A stretch of DNA of 42,309 nt from Bacteroidales bacterium. GTDB taxonomy: Bacteria; Bacteroidota; Bacteroidia; Bacteroidales; ML635J-15. Position 1 is the first letter of the stretch, and each line of letters opens with the position of its first letter. Made by a program: the position numbers and the translations under genes. Location: the NCBI GenBank assembly GCA_003249955.1, contig QKHS01000076.1, forward strand, positions 1-42,309, in the 5' to 3' direction. The notes below the pieces were generated by a model. That model made no database searches. It saw only the letters and a program-made list of their open reading frames with translations, and was not told the DNA's origin. Below are positions 1 through 7,175 of the stretch, one piece after another.

Positions 1-274
1 TGGTATTTTCGACACTATTAACCCCACCATAAGTCCTTGCTTTAAAGTTGAGAGTTTCACCGGTGTAACTGTTAAAATCCATTGCAGGAGAAACTGTTGA
101 AGATGTTGCTAAAAGTAATTGCAGATATGTGGTTCCTCCTATGTCGGTATCTGTCCATGTTGCAAACCCTGAAACATCTGTACGAACCGGAATAATATTG
201 ATTTGTCCCCAACTAAGATAATAACTGCAGATCAGCGGAACTGCCAATAAAAGAGAAAAGAAGAGTTTTTTCAT
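1..274 (-). CDS. Secreted protein, N-terminal part only
   Basis: The gene starts at 274 on the minus strand and runs off the left edge, so only about 91 residues are visible. They begin with a classical signal peptide (MKKLFFSLLLAVPLICSYY). A Gly/Thr/Ser-rich beta-type segment follows, with the phrases FATWTDTDIGGT and MDFNSYTGETLNFKART. This is typical of the first domain of Bacteroidota extracellular proteins (choice-of-anchor or lamin-tail style, often type IX secreted), but the C-terminal sorting signal that would prove this lies outside the window. A TAnnTTTG motif on the minus strand at 339-346 could drive it. It is divergent from prs. The family is not identified. Confidence 0.7.
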   Translation of the reverse strand, partial: MKKLFFSLLLAVPLICSYYLSWGQINIIPVRTDVSGFATWTDTDIGGTTYLQLLLATSSTVSPAMDFNSYTGETLNFKARTYGGVNSVENT

Positions 275-338
275 TAAAATATTTTAAAAAATAAGTTTTT
301 GACATACTGTTTATAAAGGGGATAATACCCACAATATG

Positions 339-346
339 CAAAATTA
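339..346 (-). promoter_or_regulatory. Candidate -7 promoter box
   Basis: Minus-strand TAATTTTG matches the Bacteroidota TAnnTTTG box. It lies about 65 bases upstream of the secreted-protein start at 274, a longer leader than elsewhere in the window, so this is a weaker call. Confidence 0.4.
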
Positions 347-540
347 TGCAAATTAAAAATGTTAAAATCAGATAAATATTAAATTATTGTTATTAAAGTA
401 TGCGTTTTATATCAAAACACAGAAACATATTTAAAAAGGTCATAAAATAAACGTTTTATGTTGCAGTATTTTTTTCAACACTTGTTGAAAAGTTTTTTTG
501 CGTACGTGAATAAAATCTGGTGTTTAAGGTAGGAAAAGAG

Positions 541-548
541 TAATTTTG
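541..548 (+). promoter_or_regulatory. prs promoter -7 box
   Basis: TAATTTTG is a perfect TAnnTTTG box, 33 bases before the prs ATG at 582. It overlaps the possible TTG start at 546 and so argues against that start. Confidence 0.65.
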
Positions 549-581
549 CAAGCGAAAAATAAACAAAAACCGTTATATAAC

Positions 582-1574
582 ATGCAATCACCTATTAAAT
601 TTTTTTCAGGCTCGGCAAGCAGATATCTGGCCGAAGAAATAGTGGCAGGTTACAATACCGCTCAGGCAAAAATGCATCTTGAAGCCGGTAATCCGATCGA
701 AACTTTAAAAAAGTATGAAGTTGGTAAAAGCAGTTTTACCCGTTTCAGTGACGGAGAATTTATAACCAGTCTTGATGAAACCGTTCGAGGATGCACAGTG
801 TTTTTAATCCAGAGTACTTTCCCTCCGGTGGACAATCTTTTCGAACTTATGCTTATGGTTGATGCAGCCAAGCGTGCTTCGGCTTACAAAGTAGTGGTAG
901 TAATACCTTATTTCGGATTTGCACGCCAGGATCGTAAAGATCAGCCACGTGTTGCAATCGGGGCAAAACTTGTTGCTGATTTGCTTACCGCTTCTAAAGT
1001 TGACCGTGTTATGACCATGGATTTACATGCTGATCAGATTCAGGGATTTTTCAATGTCCCGGTAGATCATATTTATGCATCGACTTTATTTGTTCCTTAC
1101 ATTAAAAGTCTGGAACTTGAAGATTTGGTTATTGCATCTCCTGACATGGGAGGATCGAAAAGAGCAAAAGCATATTCACATTTTCTTAACTGCGATATGG
1201 CAATTGCTCATAAATCACGCGAAAAAGCAAATGTCGTAGGTGAAATGCTGGTTATCGGTGAGGTGAAAGACAAAAATGTAATCATTATGGATGACATGGT
1301 TGATACTGCCGGTACAATTTCAATGGCTTCGGATATTATGATGGATAAAGGTGCAAAAAGCGTACGTGTTGTTGCAACTCACCCGGTTTTATCAGGACCT
1401 GCTTACGAAAGAATCAACAAATCTTCTATAGTTGAACTTATTTGTACGGACTCTATTCCGGTTAAAACAGAACTTTCAGATAAAATTAAGGTTCTGTCAA
1501 TAGGTGATCTTTTCGGAGATGTTATCAATAAAGTTTATAATTTTCAGAGTATTTCAGGTAGTTTTATAGTTTAA
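582..1574 (+). CDS. prs: Ribose-phosphate pyrophosphokinase (PRPP synthase)
   Basis: This enzyme makes 5-phosphoribosyl-1-pyrophosphate from ribose 5-phosphate and ATP in the cytosol, feeding purine, pyrimidine, NAD, histidine and tryptophan synthesis. The 330 residues carry the family hallmarks: the N-terminal FSGSAS segment, the ATP-site flexible loop FARQDRK, the DLHADQIQGFF metal/ribose-phosphate region, and the PRPP-binding loop DDMVDTAGT at about residues 237-245. Length is close to the family norm of roughly 310-330. I chose the ATG at 582 because the perfect -7 promoter box at 541-548 overlaps the upstream TTG at 546. The gene appears monocistronic: its own promoter lies in front and a strong hairpin terminator at 1608 lies behind. 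Confidence 0.96.
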   Translation: MQSPIKFFSGSASRYLAEEIVAGYNTAQAKMHLEAGNPIETLKKYEVGKSSFTRFSDGEFITSLDETVRGCTVFLIQSTFPPVDNLFELMLMVDAAKRASAYKVVVVIPYFGFARQDRKDQPRVAIGAKLVADLLTASKVDRVMTMDLHADQIQGFFNVPVDHIYASTLFVPYIKSLELEDLVIASPDMGGSKRAKAYSHFLNCDMAIAHKSREKANVVGEMLVIGEVKDKNVIIMDDMVDTAGTISMASDIMMDKGAKSVRVVATHPVLSGPAYERINKSSIVELICTDSIPVKTELSDKIKVLSIGDLFGDVINKVYNFQSISGSFIV

Positions 1575-1607
1575 AATATCTGAATTTATAATACTGAGTA
1601 ACTTTTT

Positions 1608-1654
1608 ACAAGTGTAATTGCTGATTTATTTAAGCAATTACACTTGTGTTTTTT
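1608..1654 (+). terminator. Rho-independent terminator after prs
   Basis: A perfect 15-bp stem (ACAAGTGTAATTGCT at 1608-1622 with its complement at 1633-1647) closes a 10-base loop and is followed by G and a six-T run. It is one of the strongest hairpins in the window. Confidence 0.88.
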
Positions 1655-1706
1655 AGATCTCTCAACTTATAATTTGTTTGTCTGCTGTTGTTTATTTAAA
1701 TTTTTT

Positions 1707-1714
1707 TAAATTTG
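1707..1714 (+). promoter_or_regulatory. Candidate -7 promoter box
   Basis: TAAATTTG matches TAnnTTTG 24 bases before the lipoprotein ATG at 1739, the same spacing as at other genes in this window. Confidence 0.55.
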
Positions 1715-1738
1715 CACATTAACCACAAATTAATGATA

Positions 1739-2425
1739 ATGAAAAAAATATTTTTGTTAACCGCCACTGTCTTTGTAACAGTAATTTTAATTAGTTCCTG
1801 TAAAAATTCAGGAACGGATAAAAAATCTGAAAAAGGAACAGAAGAAAAAGAAAAGATTGAAATTAAATATCTCGAAGATTTTGCTCAATTTGAAAATCAT
1901 GAACAGGTTCTTGATTATTTCGGAGCATCAAATGTTATTTCAACGGAGTGGTATCTTTCCGAAGGAACAGAAAGGTATCTGGTGAGTGTTGTTAACCCGG
2001 AACAAAAAAATAAAGTTATTATTTACTGGAAACCGGAATCGGGAGTTTATGCCGAGTTTGCTTTCGTGGAAGCTTCTTATTCACTTTATGATACCGATTG
2101 GGAATTCGTTGATGAAGAAGGAGAAACTTATCCGACTAAAACAGGTCTTGCTGTTGGTGATAGCATAAGCAGGCTTGTAGAACTCAATGGCGCGCCTGTA
2201 GGATTTTTTGGACTTGGCTGGGATTACGGAGGATATGTTTTTGATGCAGATAAAAAATTTGATAAATATTCTGTAAGATTGGATTTATCAGATAAATATC
2301 TTGCTACTCCGGAAGGAACCGATGCTTATATGAGTATTGCCGGTGATGATGAATTTTATAGCGATGATGCTGAAGTTACCGACATTCCTCTTGAAGTTTA
2401 CTCAATAACTTATACCCCTGAATAA
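1739..2425 (+). CDS. Lipoprotein of unknown function
   Basis: The product is 228 residues. It starts with a lipoprotein signal peptide (MKKIFLLTATVFVTVILISSC, lipobox ISSC), so the mature protein should be anchored to a membrane by a lipidated cysteine. A Lys/Glu-rich linker follows, then a Trp/Tyr/Phe-rich, strongly acidic body with the phrases YWKPESGVYAEFAF and VELNGAPVGFFGLGWDYGG; this looks like a compact beta domain. I do not recognise the family. The ATG at 1739 is preferred over the one at 1733 and over a TTG at 1712, because the -7 box ends at 1714 and the signal peptide begins exactly at 1739. The gene is flanked by its own promoter and terminator, so it is monocistronic. Confidence 0.8.
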   Translation: MKKIFLLTATVFVTVILISSCKNSGTDKKSEKGTEEKEKIEIKYLEDFAQFENHEQVLDYFGASNVISTEWYLSEGTERYLVSVVNPEQKNKVIIYWKPESGVYAEFAFVEASYSLYDTDWEFVDEEGETYPTKTGLAVGDSISRLVELNGAPVGFFGLGWDYGGYVFDADKKFDKYSVRLDLSDKYLATPEGTDAYMSIAGDDEFYSDDAEVTDIPLEVYSITYTPE

Positions 2426-2431
2426 AGATTG

Positions 2432-2456
2432 AAAACGCCGGAAGGCGTTTTTTTAT
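2432..2456 (+). terminator. Rho-independent terminator
   Basis: AAAACGCC, loop GGAA, GGCGTTTT and further T residues form a compact 8-bp stem directly after the lipoprotein stop codon. Confidence 0.88.
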
Positions 2457-2482
2457 GTCTTATTTCATTTCGGGAAAATTTA

Positions 2483-2490
2483 TAATTTTG
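2483..2490 (+). promoter_or_regulatory. Candidate -7 promoter box
   Basis: TAATTTTG is a perfect match to TAnnTTTG, 24 bases before the ATG at 2515. Confidence 0.6.
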
Positions 2491-2514
2491 TTTATCGCTT
2501 AAAAATATGCTGCT

Positions 2515-3105
2515 ATGAAACCTGTTTTTTCTTTAGTTATAATTATGTTATTGTCATTTCCGGTATTTGCACAGTTGTTAGATGATAAATTTGAGGTTCT
2601 TATAAACAAGTGTTCAGAGATTTTTCATGACGGGTATAAGTGTGCAACATACATTGATCTTGCTGCTTATGTACAGAGCCTGGATAAAGATGTTGCAACC
2701 GGAATAATAAAAAAATATGCAGAAACATCAAAGTATGAAGATCAGATTATCATTTTGACAAAAATGCTTTTTGTACCGGCGAATAATGATAGTTTACGCC
2801 GTCCTTATATTGGCGGAGCATTGTTTTTTGGCAAAACTACATATTACGACTGGCCATCTGAACCTATAGAAATTATTGATAATATTCCTTTTCTGATTAC
2901 AGGAGGGTATTTTCTTGGTGGTCTGGCAGAGAGTGCTTCGGATTATTTTGAGTATTGCCTTAAAAACGGGAAGTGGACAGAAAATGTTTATAAAACAAAA
3001 ACACCTGAAGAATATAAAAATGCTCTTGACTTATTGATAAAATCAGACAAATGGAATGCAGAATTATCAGGTTATGAAAAGAATTTTTTTGTGAGGCAGA
3101 TTTGA
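2515..3105 (+). CDS. Exported protein of unknown function
   Basis: The 196-residue product begins with a cleavable signal peptide (MKPVFSLVIIMLLSFPVFAQ), so it is exported to the periplasm or beyond. The mature part starts LLDDKFEVL and includes two cysteines close together (KCSEIFHDGYKCATY) that could form a disulphide. A helical stretch follows, then a Gly-rich patch (LITGGYFLGGLAESASD). I see no catalytic motif and do not recognise the family. It has its own -7 box and sits between a terminator and a MITE-like repeat, so it appears to be transcribed alone. The fate of its mRNA 3' end is unclear because the MITE begins 57 bases after the stop codon. Confidence 0.75.
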   Translation: MKPVFSLVIIMLLSFPVFAQLLDDKFEVLINKCSEIFHDGYKCATYIDLAAYVQSLDKDVATGIIKKYAETSKYEDQIIILTKMLFVPANNDSLRRPYIGGALFFGKTTYYDWPSEPIEIIDNIPFLITGGYFLGGLAESASDYFEYCLKNGKWTENVYKTKTPEEYKNALDLLIKSDKWNAELSGYEKNFFVRQI

Positions 3106-3161
3106 TAGAAGGCATAGTTGTGTTTGAAATGGAATAGCTAATTTAACATATGTTGTTTCCT

Positions 3162-3327
3162 GTAACTATTTAGGCCTAAGGTATCGTTTTGTAAGCAGAG
3201 AATTAGGAGAGTAATTAGTAAGCAGTATTTCGTAATGGCACTAACCTCCAGATTACAGATTACTGACCTGCCGATTACCGATTACGAAAACTGTATCCCG
3301 GTTCAGACATAACACCTGAATAATTAC
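3162..3327. mobile_element. MITE copy A (IS66-like ends)
   Basis: This is the first of three related non-autonomous elements in the window. The left end GTAACTATTTAGG and right end CCTGAATAATTAC are inverted repeats agreeing at 11 of 13 positions. Near the right end lie GATTAC direct repeats and the block ACATAACACCTGAATAATTAC, shared almost exactly with copies B and C. The flanks GTTTCCT (left) and GTTTCTT (right) agree at 6 of 7 positions, which may be a decayed target duplication. It contains no coding sequence. It occupies most of the gap between two convergent genes. Confidence 0.75.
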
Positions 3328-3339
3328 GTTTCTTCAATC

Positions 3340-4143
3340 TTAAAATCCGGCTTTTATCCCCATATTACTGGAAAATGAGTTATTGATTACTCCTTGTGGT
3401 GGAGAAGAATCATACAAATATTTTACCCCTATTTCAAAACTTAGATGCTTCTTTAAGTTAAAACTTATTGATGTCTGATTTGTAATCCTGCAATCAGCGA
3501 AATTATTTAATACAGGCTGGTAATAAGTTATGGTATTTATTTCGCAAAGATTATCGGCAAAAGAATATGTAAAAGTAAAATATGATGACATCCTGTGGTC
3601 ATTATGAATCTGCGGAATAAGTTCGCTTGTTTTCTCGTTTTCAAACATATACAGAGTTCCGAGACTTGATTTGAGCTTTGGTTTGTTCAGAATTTTAAAT
3701 CTTGGCCCCGTTCCTATTAATAATCTTCTGTCCAATAACAGCACTTCGTTATTCTGATATTGCGTAAATGCTTCCCATCTGAAAAAACGGTTGAATTTAT
3801 GTGTATATCTGTAATGAACAAAACCTGCATTGCTTAGTTGCGAGCTGTTGGATTTTGCAAGGTCGTAACTCCCCAATAAAAGAAAAATGTCTTTAAGACT
3901 TTTACTTCTTGCCTGCAAAGTTGCTGACCCGTTAAATTGCGACAGAATTGAATTATTGTTTTGCTGATACGAAAATGAAGCCTTAACAATTCCCGCAAAC
4001 CTTGTAGTATCGTTCTGTAAACGTTGCGATTCGACATTGACAAGTTGTGCATGTAGCAGTCCGCTTGTTAAAAGCAAGAAGATAGATATAGTGGAATAAG
4101 AAAGTTTTTTTGTCATTGCTGTATGTAAGTCACTTTTATGCAT
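3340..4143 (-). CDS. DUF481 family outer membrane protein
   Basis: The 267-residue protein carries a signal peptide ending LLHAQ. The body resembles the DUF481 (YdiY-like, 'salt-induced outer membrane protein') family: long alternating polar/aromatic beta strands such as HYRYTHKFNRFFRWEAFTQYQNN, the LLLDRRLLIGTGPRF segment, and a C-terminus ending in an aromatic residue (MGIKAGF), as expected for an outer membrane beta barrel. The family has no established biochemical role. The start at 4143 fits the minus-strand -7 box at 4177-4184 with a 33-base leader; an internal ATG at 4116 begins the hydrophobic signal more directly and remains possible. It converges on the exported-protein gene at 2515 across the MITE. 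Confidence 0.82.
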   Translation of the reverse strand: MHKSDLHTAMTKKLSYSTISIFLLLTSGLLHAQLVNVESQRLQNDTTRFAGIVKASFSYQQNNNSILSQFNGSATLQARSKSLKDIFLLLGSYDLAKSNSSQLSNAGFVHYRYTHKFNRFFRWEAFTQYQNNEVLLLDRRLLIGTGPRFKILNKPKLKSSLGTLYMFENEKTSELIPQIHNDHRMSSYFTFTYSFADNLCEINTITYYQPVLNNFADCRITNQTSISFNLKKHLSFEIGVKYLYDSSPPQGVINNSFSSNMGIKAGF

Positions 4144-4176
4144 AATTTAATAGTGCCGGTTTTATTTTTAAGGGTT

Positions 4177-4184
4177 CAAAGATA
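4177..4184 (-). promoter_or_regulatory. Candidate -7 promoter box
   Basis: Minus-strand TATCTTTG matches TAnnTTTG and lies 33 bases upstream of the DUF481 gene start at 4143. Confidence 0.55.
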
Positions 4185-4373
4185 TAAAAATGTTAAACGT
4201 GAAAATATAAGTTGTAAAGGTGTTTAGCTGTAGATAAATCTTTCTTTTTTCTTTAACGATTAAATCTGTAACTGATTTCTTAGTACAGGGCTTAAACAGA
4301 ATTATTGTTGAAAAACAGGGAAATACAAATTTATACAATATCTGAAAGTTTTATCTTTTTTATAAAGATATTT

Positions 4374-4402
4374 CAATTGTCCAACAAATTGTTGGACAAT
4401 TG
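4374..4402. promoter_or_regulatory. 29-bp perfect palindrome, possible operator
   Basis: CAATTGTCCAACA and its exact reverse complement are separated by only AAT. No T-run follows on either strand, so it is not a normal terminator. It lies in a gene-free stretch between the DUF481 promoter and tRNA-Arg. An operator for a dimeric repressor or a stable RNA hairpin are both possible. Confidence 0.5.
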
Positions 4403-4541
4403 CGTAAGGATTCTGTTTTGTCGAATATTTCATAGGGATATCATGGATCAGCATATAGCTATTGCCGGTAAAATGCAAATACAAAGTTTAAAATCCGGAG
4501 CGATTATTTTTGTGGGTTATAAAGTTTAAGTTGATTAGGAG

Positions 4542-4613
4542 TAGTCCCACCAGGAATCGAACCTGGATCTACAGTTTAGGAAACTGCTATTCTATCCGTT
4601 GAACTATGAGACC
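4542..4613 (-). tRNA. tRNA-Arg (anticodon CCU)
   Basis: Read on the minus strand, the sequence starts GGTCTCA and ends TGGGACT-A, giving a 7-bp acceptor stem with two G-U type pairs. The anticodon stem GCAGT/ACTGT closes the loop TTCCTAA, so the anticodon is CCT, reading the AGG arginine codon. The T arm contains the canonical GGTTCGATTCC. Length is 72 bases with discriminator A; CCA is not encoded. It stands alone, about 100 bases from the divergent OmpA-like gene. Confidence 0.95.
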
Positions 4614-4716
4614 ATTTTCGGAGATGCAAAAATAAAATAATTTTCGGGTTTGAAGAATAATAAAAAATAAATTCTCAGTTTTGTAGTTTAATAAATATAT
4701 CAAAATTGTTATTAAG

Positions 4717-5631
4717 ATGAGAAAATCAGGTTTTACTTTGACATTATTGCTGACATTTTTATTTATGTCCGGTGCTTTTGCGCAAATTACAGACACTTTA
4801 AAAGTATATTTTGAAATAAACAGTTGTTCAATAAAAGGCGGAGATTTGAATTCGTTAAACCAATTACTTGAAAAACCAAATCTGAGAGATATAAAGATTT
4901 TTGCCTACACCGATTTCCTCGGAAGCTTTGAGTATAATCAGCAACTTTCCGAACAGAGAGCAAAGTCGGTGAGCGATTTTCTGGTTGCGAAAGGTATTTC
5001 CCGGTCTGAGATTCTGGAATCCAGAGGAATGGGAATTCACCGGTTCAGCAGTTACGAAAACAGGCGTAATCAAAATGACCGTGGAATCCGCGAACACAGA
5101 GTGGTTGAACTAATTTACACCTGCGATTCCGGAGTGGAAGCAAAAGCTGTGGAAATAACACCGGTTGAAGAAAAAACAATTCCTGTGATAACAACAGCTC
5201 CCGAAGACGAGCCTGTAATAATAGATTTAAAAACCATAAAAGAAACAGATTTGGTAGAAGGTAACAATATTGTTTTAAAAAATATTATTTTCGAAGGAGG
5301 GACTCCAACCTTTAAACCAGAATCTGATGAGGCCCTTGAAGATTTACTGAACATTATGCGGGAGTATCCGAATCTCAAAATTGAAATTCAGGGACACATT
5401 TGCTGCGAATCGACAAACGGGCCCGATGGATATGACTATGTTAATGATAACAATAAACTTAGTGAGAACAGAGCCCGTGCAGTTTATGAATACCTGCGTG
5501 ACAACGGTATTGAAACAAGCAGAATGACTTATAGAGGATTTGGATCTAGATACAAACTTTATCCGCTCGAAAGAACTTCATACGAGCAGTCCCAGAACCG
5601 TCGCGTAGAGATTAGAATTACAGGTAAATAA
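4717..5631 (+). CDS. Exported protein with two OmpA-type domains
   Basis: The product is 304 residues, beginning with a signal peptide (MRKSGFTLTLLLTFLFMSGAFAQ). Two OmpA C-terminal-like, peptidoglycan-binding domains follow directly. The first (about 25-140) contains YTDFLGSFEYNQQLSEQRAKSV and EHRVVEL. The second (about 180-304) contains GHICCES, NNKLSENRARAVYEYL and NRRVEI. Both keep the Asn-x-x-Leu-Ser-x-x-Arg-Ala helix and the C-terminal Arg that belong to the ligand site, so both may bind diaminopimelate. In the second, the usual GHTD aspartate is replaced by a CC-containing loop. No beta barrel is present, so the protein is periplasmic rather than an OmpA porin. It may tether an envelope complex to the cell wall. 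Confidence 0.85.
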   Translation: MRKSGFTLTLLLTFLFMSGAFAQITDTLKVYFEINSCSIKGGDLNSLNQLLEKPNLRDIKIFAYTDFLGSFEYNQQLSEQRAKSVSDFLVAKGISRSEILESRGMGIHRFSSYENRRNQNDRGIREHRVVELIYTCDSGVEAKAVEITPVEEKTIPVITTAPEDEPVIIDLKTIKETDLVEGNNIVLKNIIFEGGTPTFKPESDEALEDLLNIMREYPNLKIEIQGHICCESTNGPDGYDYVNDNNKLSENRARAVYEYLRDNGIETSRMTYRGFGSRYKLYPLERTSYEQSQNRRVEIRITGK

Positions 5632-5707
5632 GTTTTTTACGTAATCTGAAAACTAAGGATTTGGCAGAAATATCAAAAACTACAAACTGATAAACCGGAT
5701 TTATTGC

Positions 5708-6805
5708 TTACTTCAATCTCATACCAATTCCGAACTCGATGTAATCTGCAGTGGTAGTATGCGTTTTGAGGGCAATGTTGGCAAAGAATTTATCCGCGAA
5801 GGTATATCTTATTCCTAATTTGCTGTAGATTAAAAAGTTTTTATTGTCTTTGTACTTGTTATAAGCATAAGTTCCGACATGCATAAACAGTGTCAGTTCA
5901 TCGGTGAGGTAAACTTCGTGGAAAGCATGAATCCCGATACGGAAAATATCCTGTACCCCTTTGTAATCATCGCCTATAGGAGTTTTTAAGGACGGATCTG
6001 CAATAATATTTATTCCGCCACCGATACTTCTCTTTGTTGTAACTCTTGATGCAATGTCAAAAACCAATGAATTTATAAAATATTTTTTGTTCTCGTAAGT
6101 TGAGTTCTCCTTTATTGATGCAGCATAATATAAAGACATTTCCAGATCCTTGTTGTAGCGATAAGGAACTGTTCTTCTGGGAAGCGAATAATTATAGGCA
6201 GAGTATAAATATTTTATCCCGAAATTCGATGTAATCTGATTTAAGCCAAGGTTTGGTGTTTCCATTGCCCCGTTTGAAAAATGATTAAATGTAAATCCTG
6301 CAGACAGGTACATGGGAATATCAAATGGCTTGTAATCAAGTAAAAGTGCAAAATGCAGATGTGCATTGAAATTAGATCCTATTGCGATATTGTAATAGTT
6401 TGCACGGTAATCAAATTTGTCGCTGATATAAGCCAGCCCGCCGCCTATACGATATTTGAATATCAGTTTGTTTGTTTCGATAACCGGTATGCCGTAGAAA
6501 AAGAAAAGAGATTGTGAAAACCCGAAAATATTAATATTCCCGAGGCCTCCCATAAGATAACCTACCCCGAGCTCGGGAAATCTCCAGGTGTGTTGCCATG
6601 GACGGGTTCCGTCAGTTTTTATCGAGTAATTTATTTCCCCGATAAAAATATTGCTTTTTATCAGGTAATTCATGTATGAATGATGAGGTATTGTAAACCC
6701 GTAATGTCCGCGTATCTCGAACTGGCTAAAATAAGAATTGTAGCTCTGTGCCGACAGATTCATAATCAGGAATAATCCGCAAACAAACAGCAATATTTTC
6801 TTCAT
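5708..6805 (-). CDS. PagL-like lipid A deacylase family protein
   Basis: The 365-residue protein has a signal peptide (MKKILLFVCGLFLIMNLSAQ) and an outer membrane beta-barrel pattern. The central motif FNHFSNGAMETPNLGLN matches the acyloxyacyl hydrolase/PagL signature, in which a His and a Ser two residues apart (HFS) are catalytic, followed by the Pro-Asn-x-Gly-x-Asn segment. In characterised PagL this enzyme removes the 3-O acyl chain of lipid A in the outer membrane. The Bacteroidota members are roughly twice as long as Pseudomonas PagL because of N- and C-terminal extensions, as here. The actual substrate in this organism is inferred, not shown. A minus-strand -7 box lies at 6832-6839. 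The gene converges on the OmpA-like gene with no clear terminator between them. Confidence 0.8.
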   Translation of the reverse strand: MKKILLFVCGLFLIMNLSAQSYNSYFSQFEIRGHYGFTIPHHSYMNYLIKSNIFIGEINYSIKTDGTRPWQHTWRFPELGVGYLMGGLGNINIFGFSQSLFFFYGIPVIETNKLIFKYRIGGGLAYISDKFDYRANYYNIAIGSNFNAHLHFALLLDYKPFDIPMYLSAGFTFNHFSNGAMETPNLGLNQITSNFGIKYLYSAYNYSLPRRTVPYRYNKDLEMSLYYAASIKENSTYENKKYFINSLVFDIASRVTTKRSIGGGINIIADPSLKTPIGDDYKGVQDIFRIGIHAFHEVYLTDELTLFMHVGTYAYNKYKDNKNFLIYSKLGIRYTFADKFFANIALKTHTTTADYIEFGIGMRLK

Positions 6806-6831
6806 CTGTAATTAAGTATTTTAACAACAAA

Positions 6832-6839
6832 CAAAAATA
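6832..6839 (-). promoter_or_regulatory. Candidate -7 promoter box
   Basis: Minus-strand TATTTTTG matches TAnnTTTG and lies 26 bases upstream of the PagL-like start at 6805. Confidence 0.55.
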
Positions 6840-7141
6840 AAGAGGAGTTATTCATAATCGCAGTTGAAATAAAATATTTAGTTAACAATTCATGTTTGAT
6901 AAGTGATAAATTCAGAATATGCATATGGCAGTAACATAGAGCGGGATAGTTTGTAATACGATATAACAGGCAATATTGTTCACAAAAATGTGTTTTCAGG
7001 ATAAGACTTTACAGGAGTGAGACTGACGATAAGCCGGAAGCTTAGTTTTGCAAAGCATCCGGACATTTTAAAAGCTTGGAATCTGAGGGTTCAGACTCTT
7101 TTTCTTACGTCTTTTTTATTTTGCAATATCGTAAAAAAAAC
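6840..7141. other. Gene-free stretch with two small hairpins
   Basis: I see no gene. Two inverted repeats are visible: CCGGAAGCTT...AAGCATCCGG (about 7033-7062, one mismatch) and TCTGA...TCAGA (about 7082-7096), the latter followed by a T-rich run (CTCTTTTTCTTACG). Together they could be a small RNA or a leader terminator upstream of gldF, but there is nothing to identify a family. Confidence 0.3.
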
Positions 7142-7149
7142 TAATTTTG
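7142..7149 (+). promoter_or_regulatory. gldFG promoter -7 box
   Basis: TAATTTTG is a perfect TAnnTTTG match, 26 bases before the gldF ATG at 7176. Confidence 0.6.
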
Positions 7150-7175
7150 CATTATTAATTTAAACACTGAAAAAG

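Larger units (their letters stand above)
275..581. other. Divergent intergenic region with hairpin
   Basis: There is no gene here. The very AT-rich region holds the divergent promoters of the secreted-protein gene and prs. It also holds a perfect 9-bp hairpin at 472-491 (TTTTCAACA, loop CT, TGTTGAAAA) followed by seven T at 493-499, which looks like a plus-strand terminator although no plus-strand gene lies upstream. A weaker inverted repeat, CATAAAA...TTTTATG, is at 441-460. The hairpin sits about 40 bases ahead of the prs -7 box, so it may insulate prs or act as a regulatory site. Confidence 0.5.

Noticed and set aside
546-581. TTG start extending prs by 12 codons
   Set aside because: The -7 promoter box TAATTTTG at 541-548 overlaps the TTG, and PRPP synthases normally begin close to the FSGSAS segment, so the ATG at 582 is better.
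4305-4529. 74-residue plus-strand reading frame across the palindrome
   Set aside because: It starts at a rare codon, spans the 29-bp palindrome, and encodes a biased peptide with no promoter or ribosome signal; an overlapping frame on the other strand is equally long.
4587-4796. 69-residue minus-strand reading frame over tRNA-Arg
   Set aside because: It overlaps the tRNA and the OmpA-like gene leader on the opposite strand and has low-complexity content.
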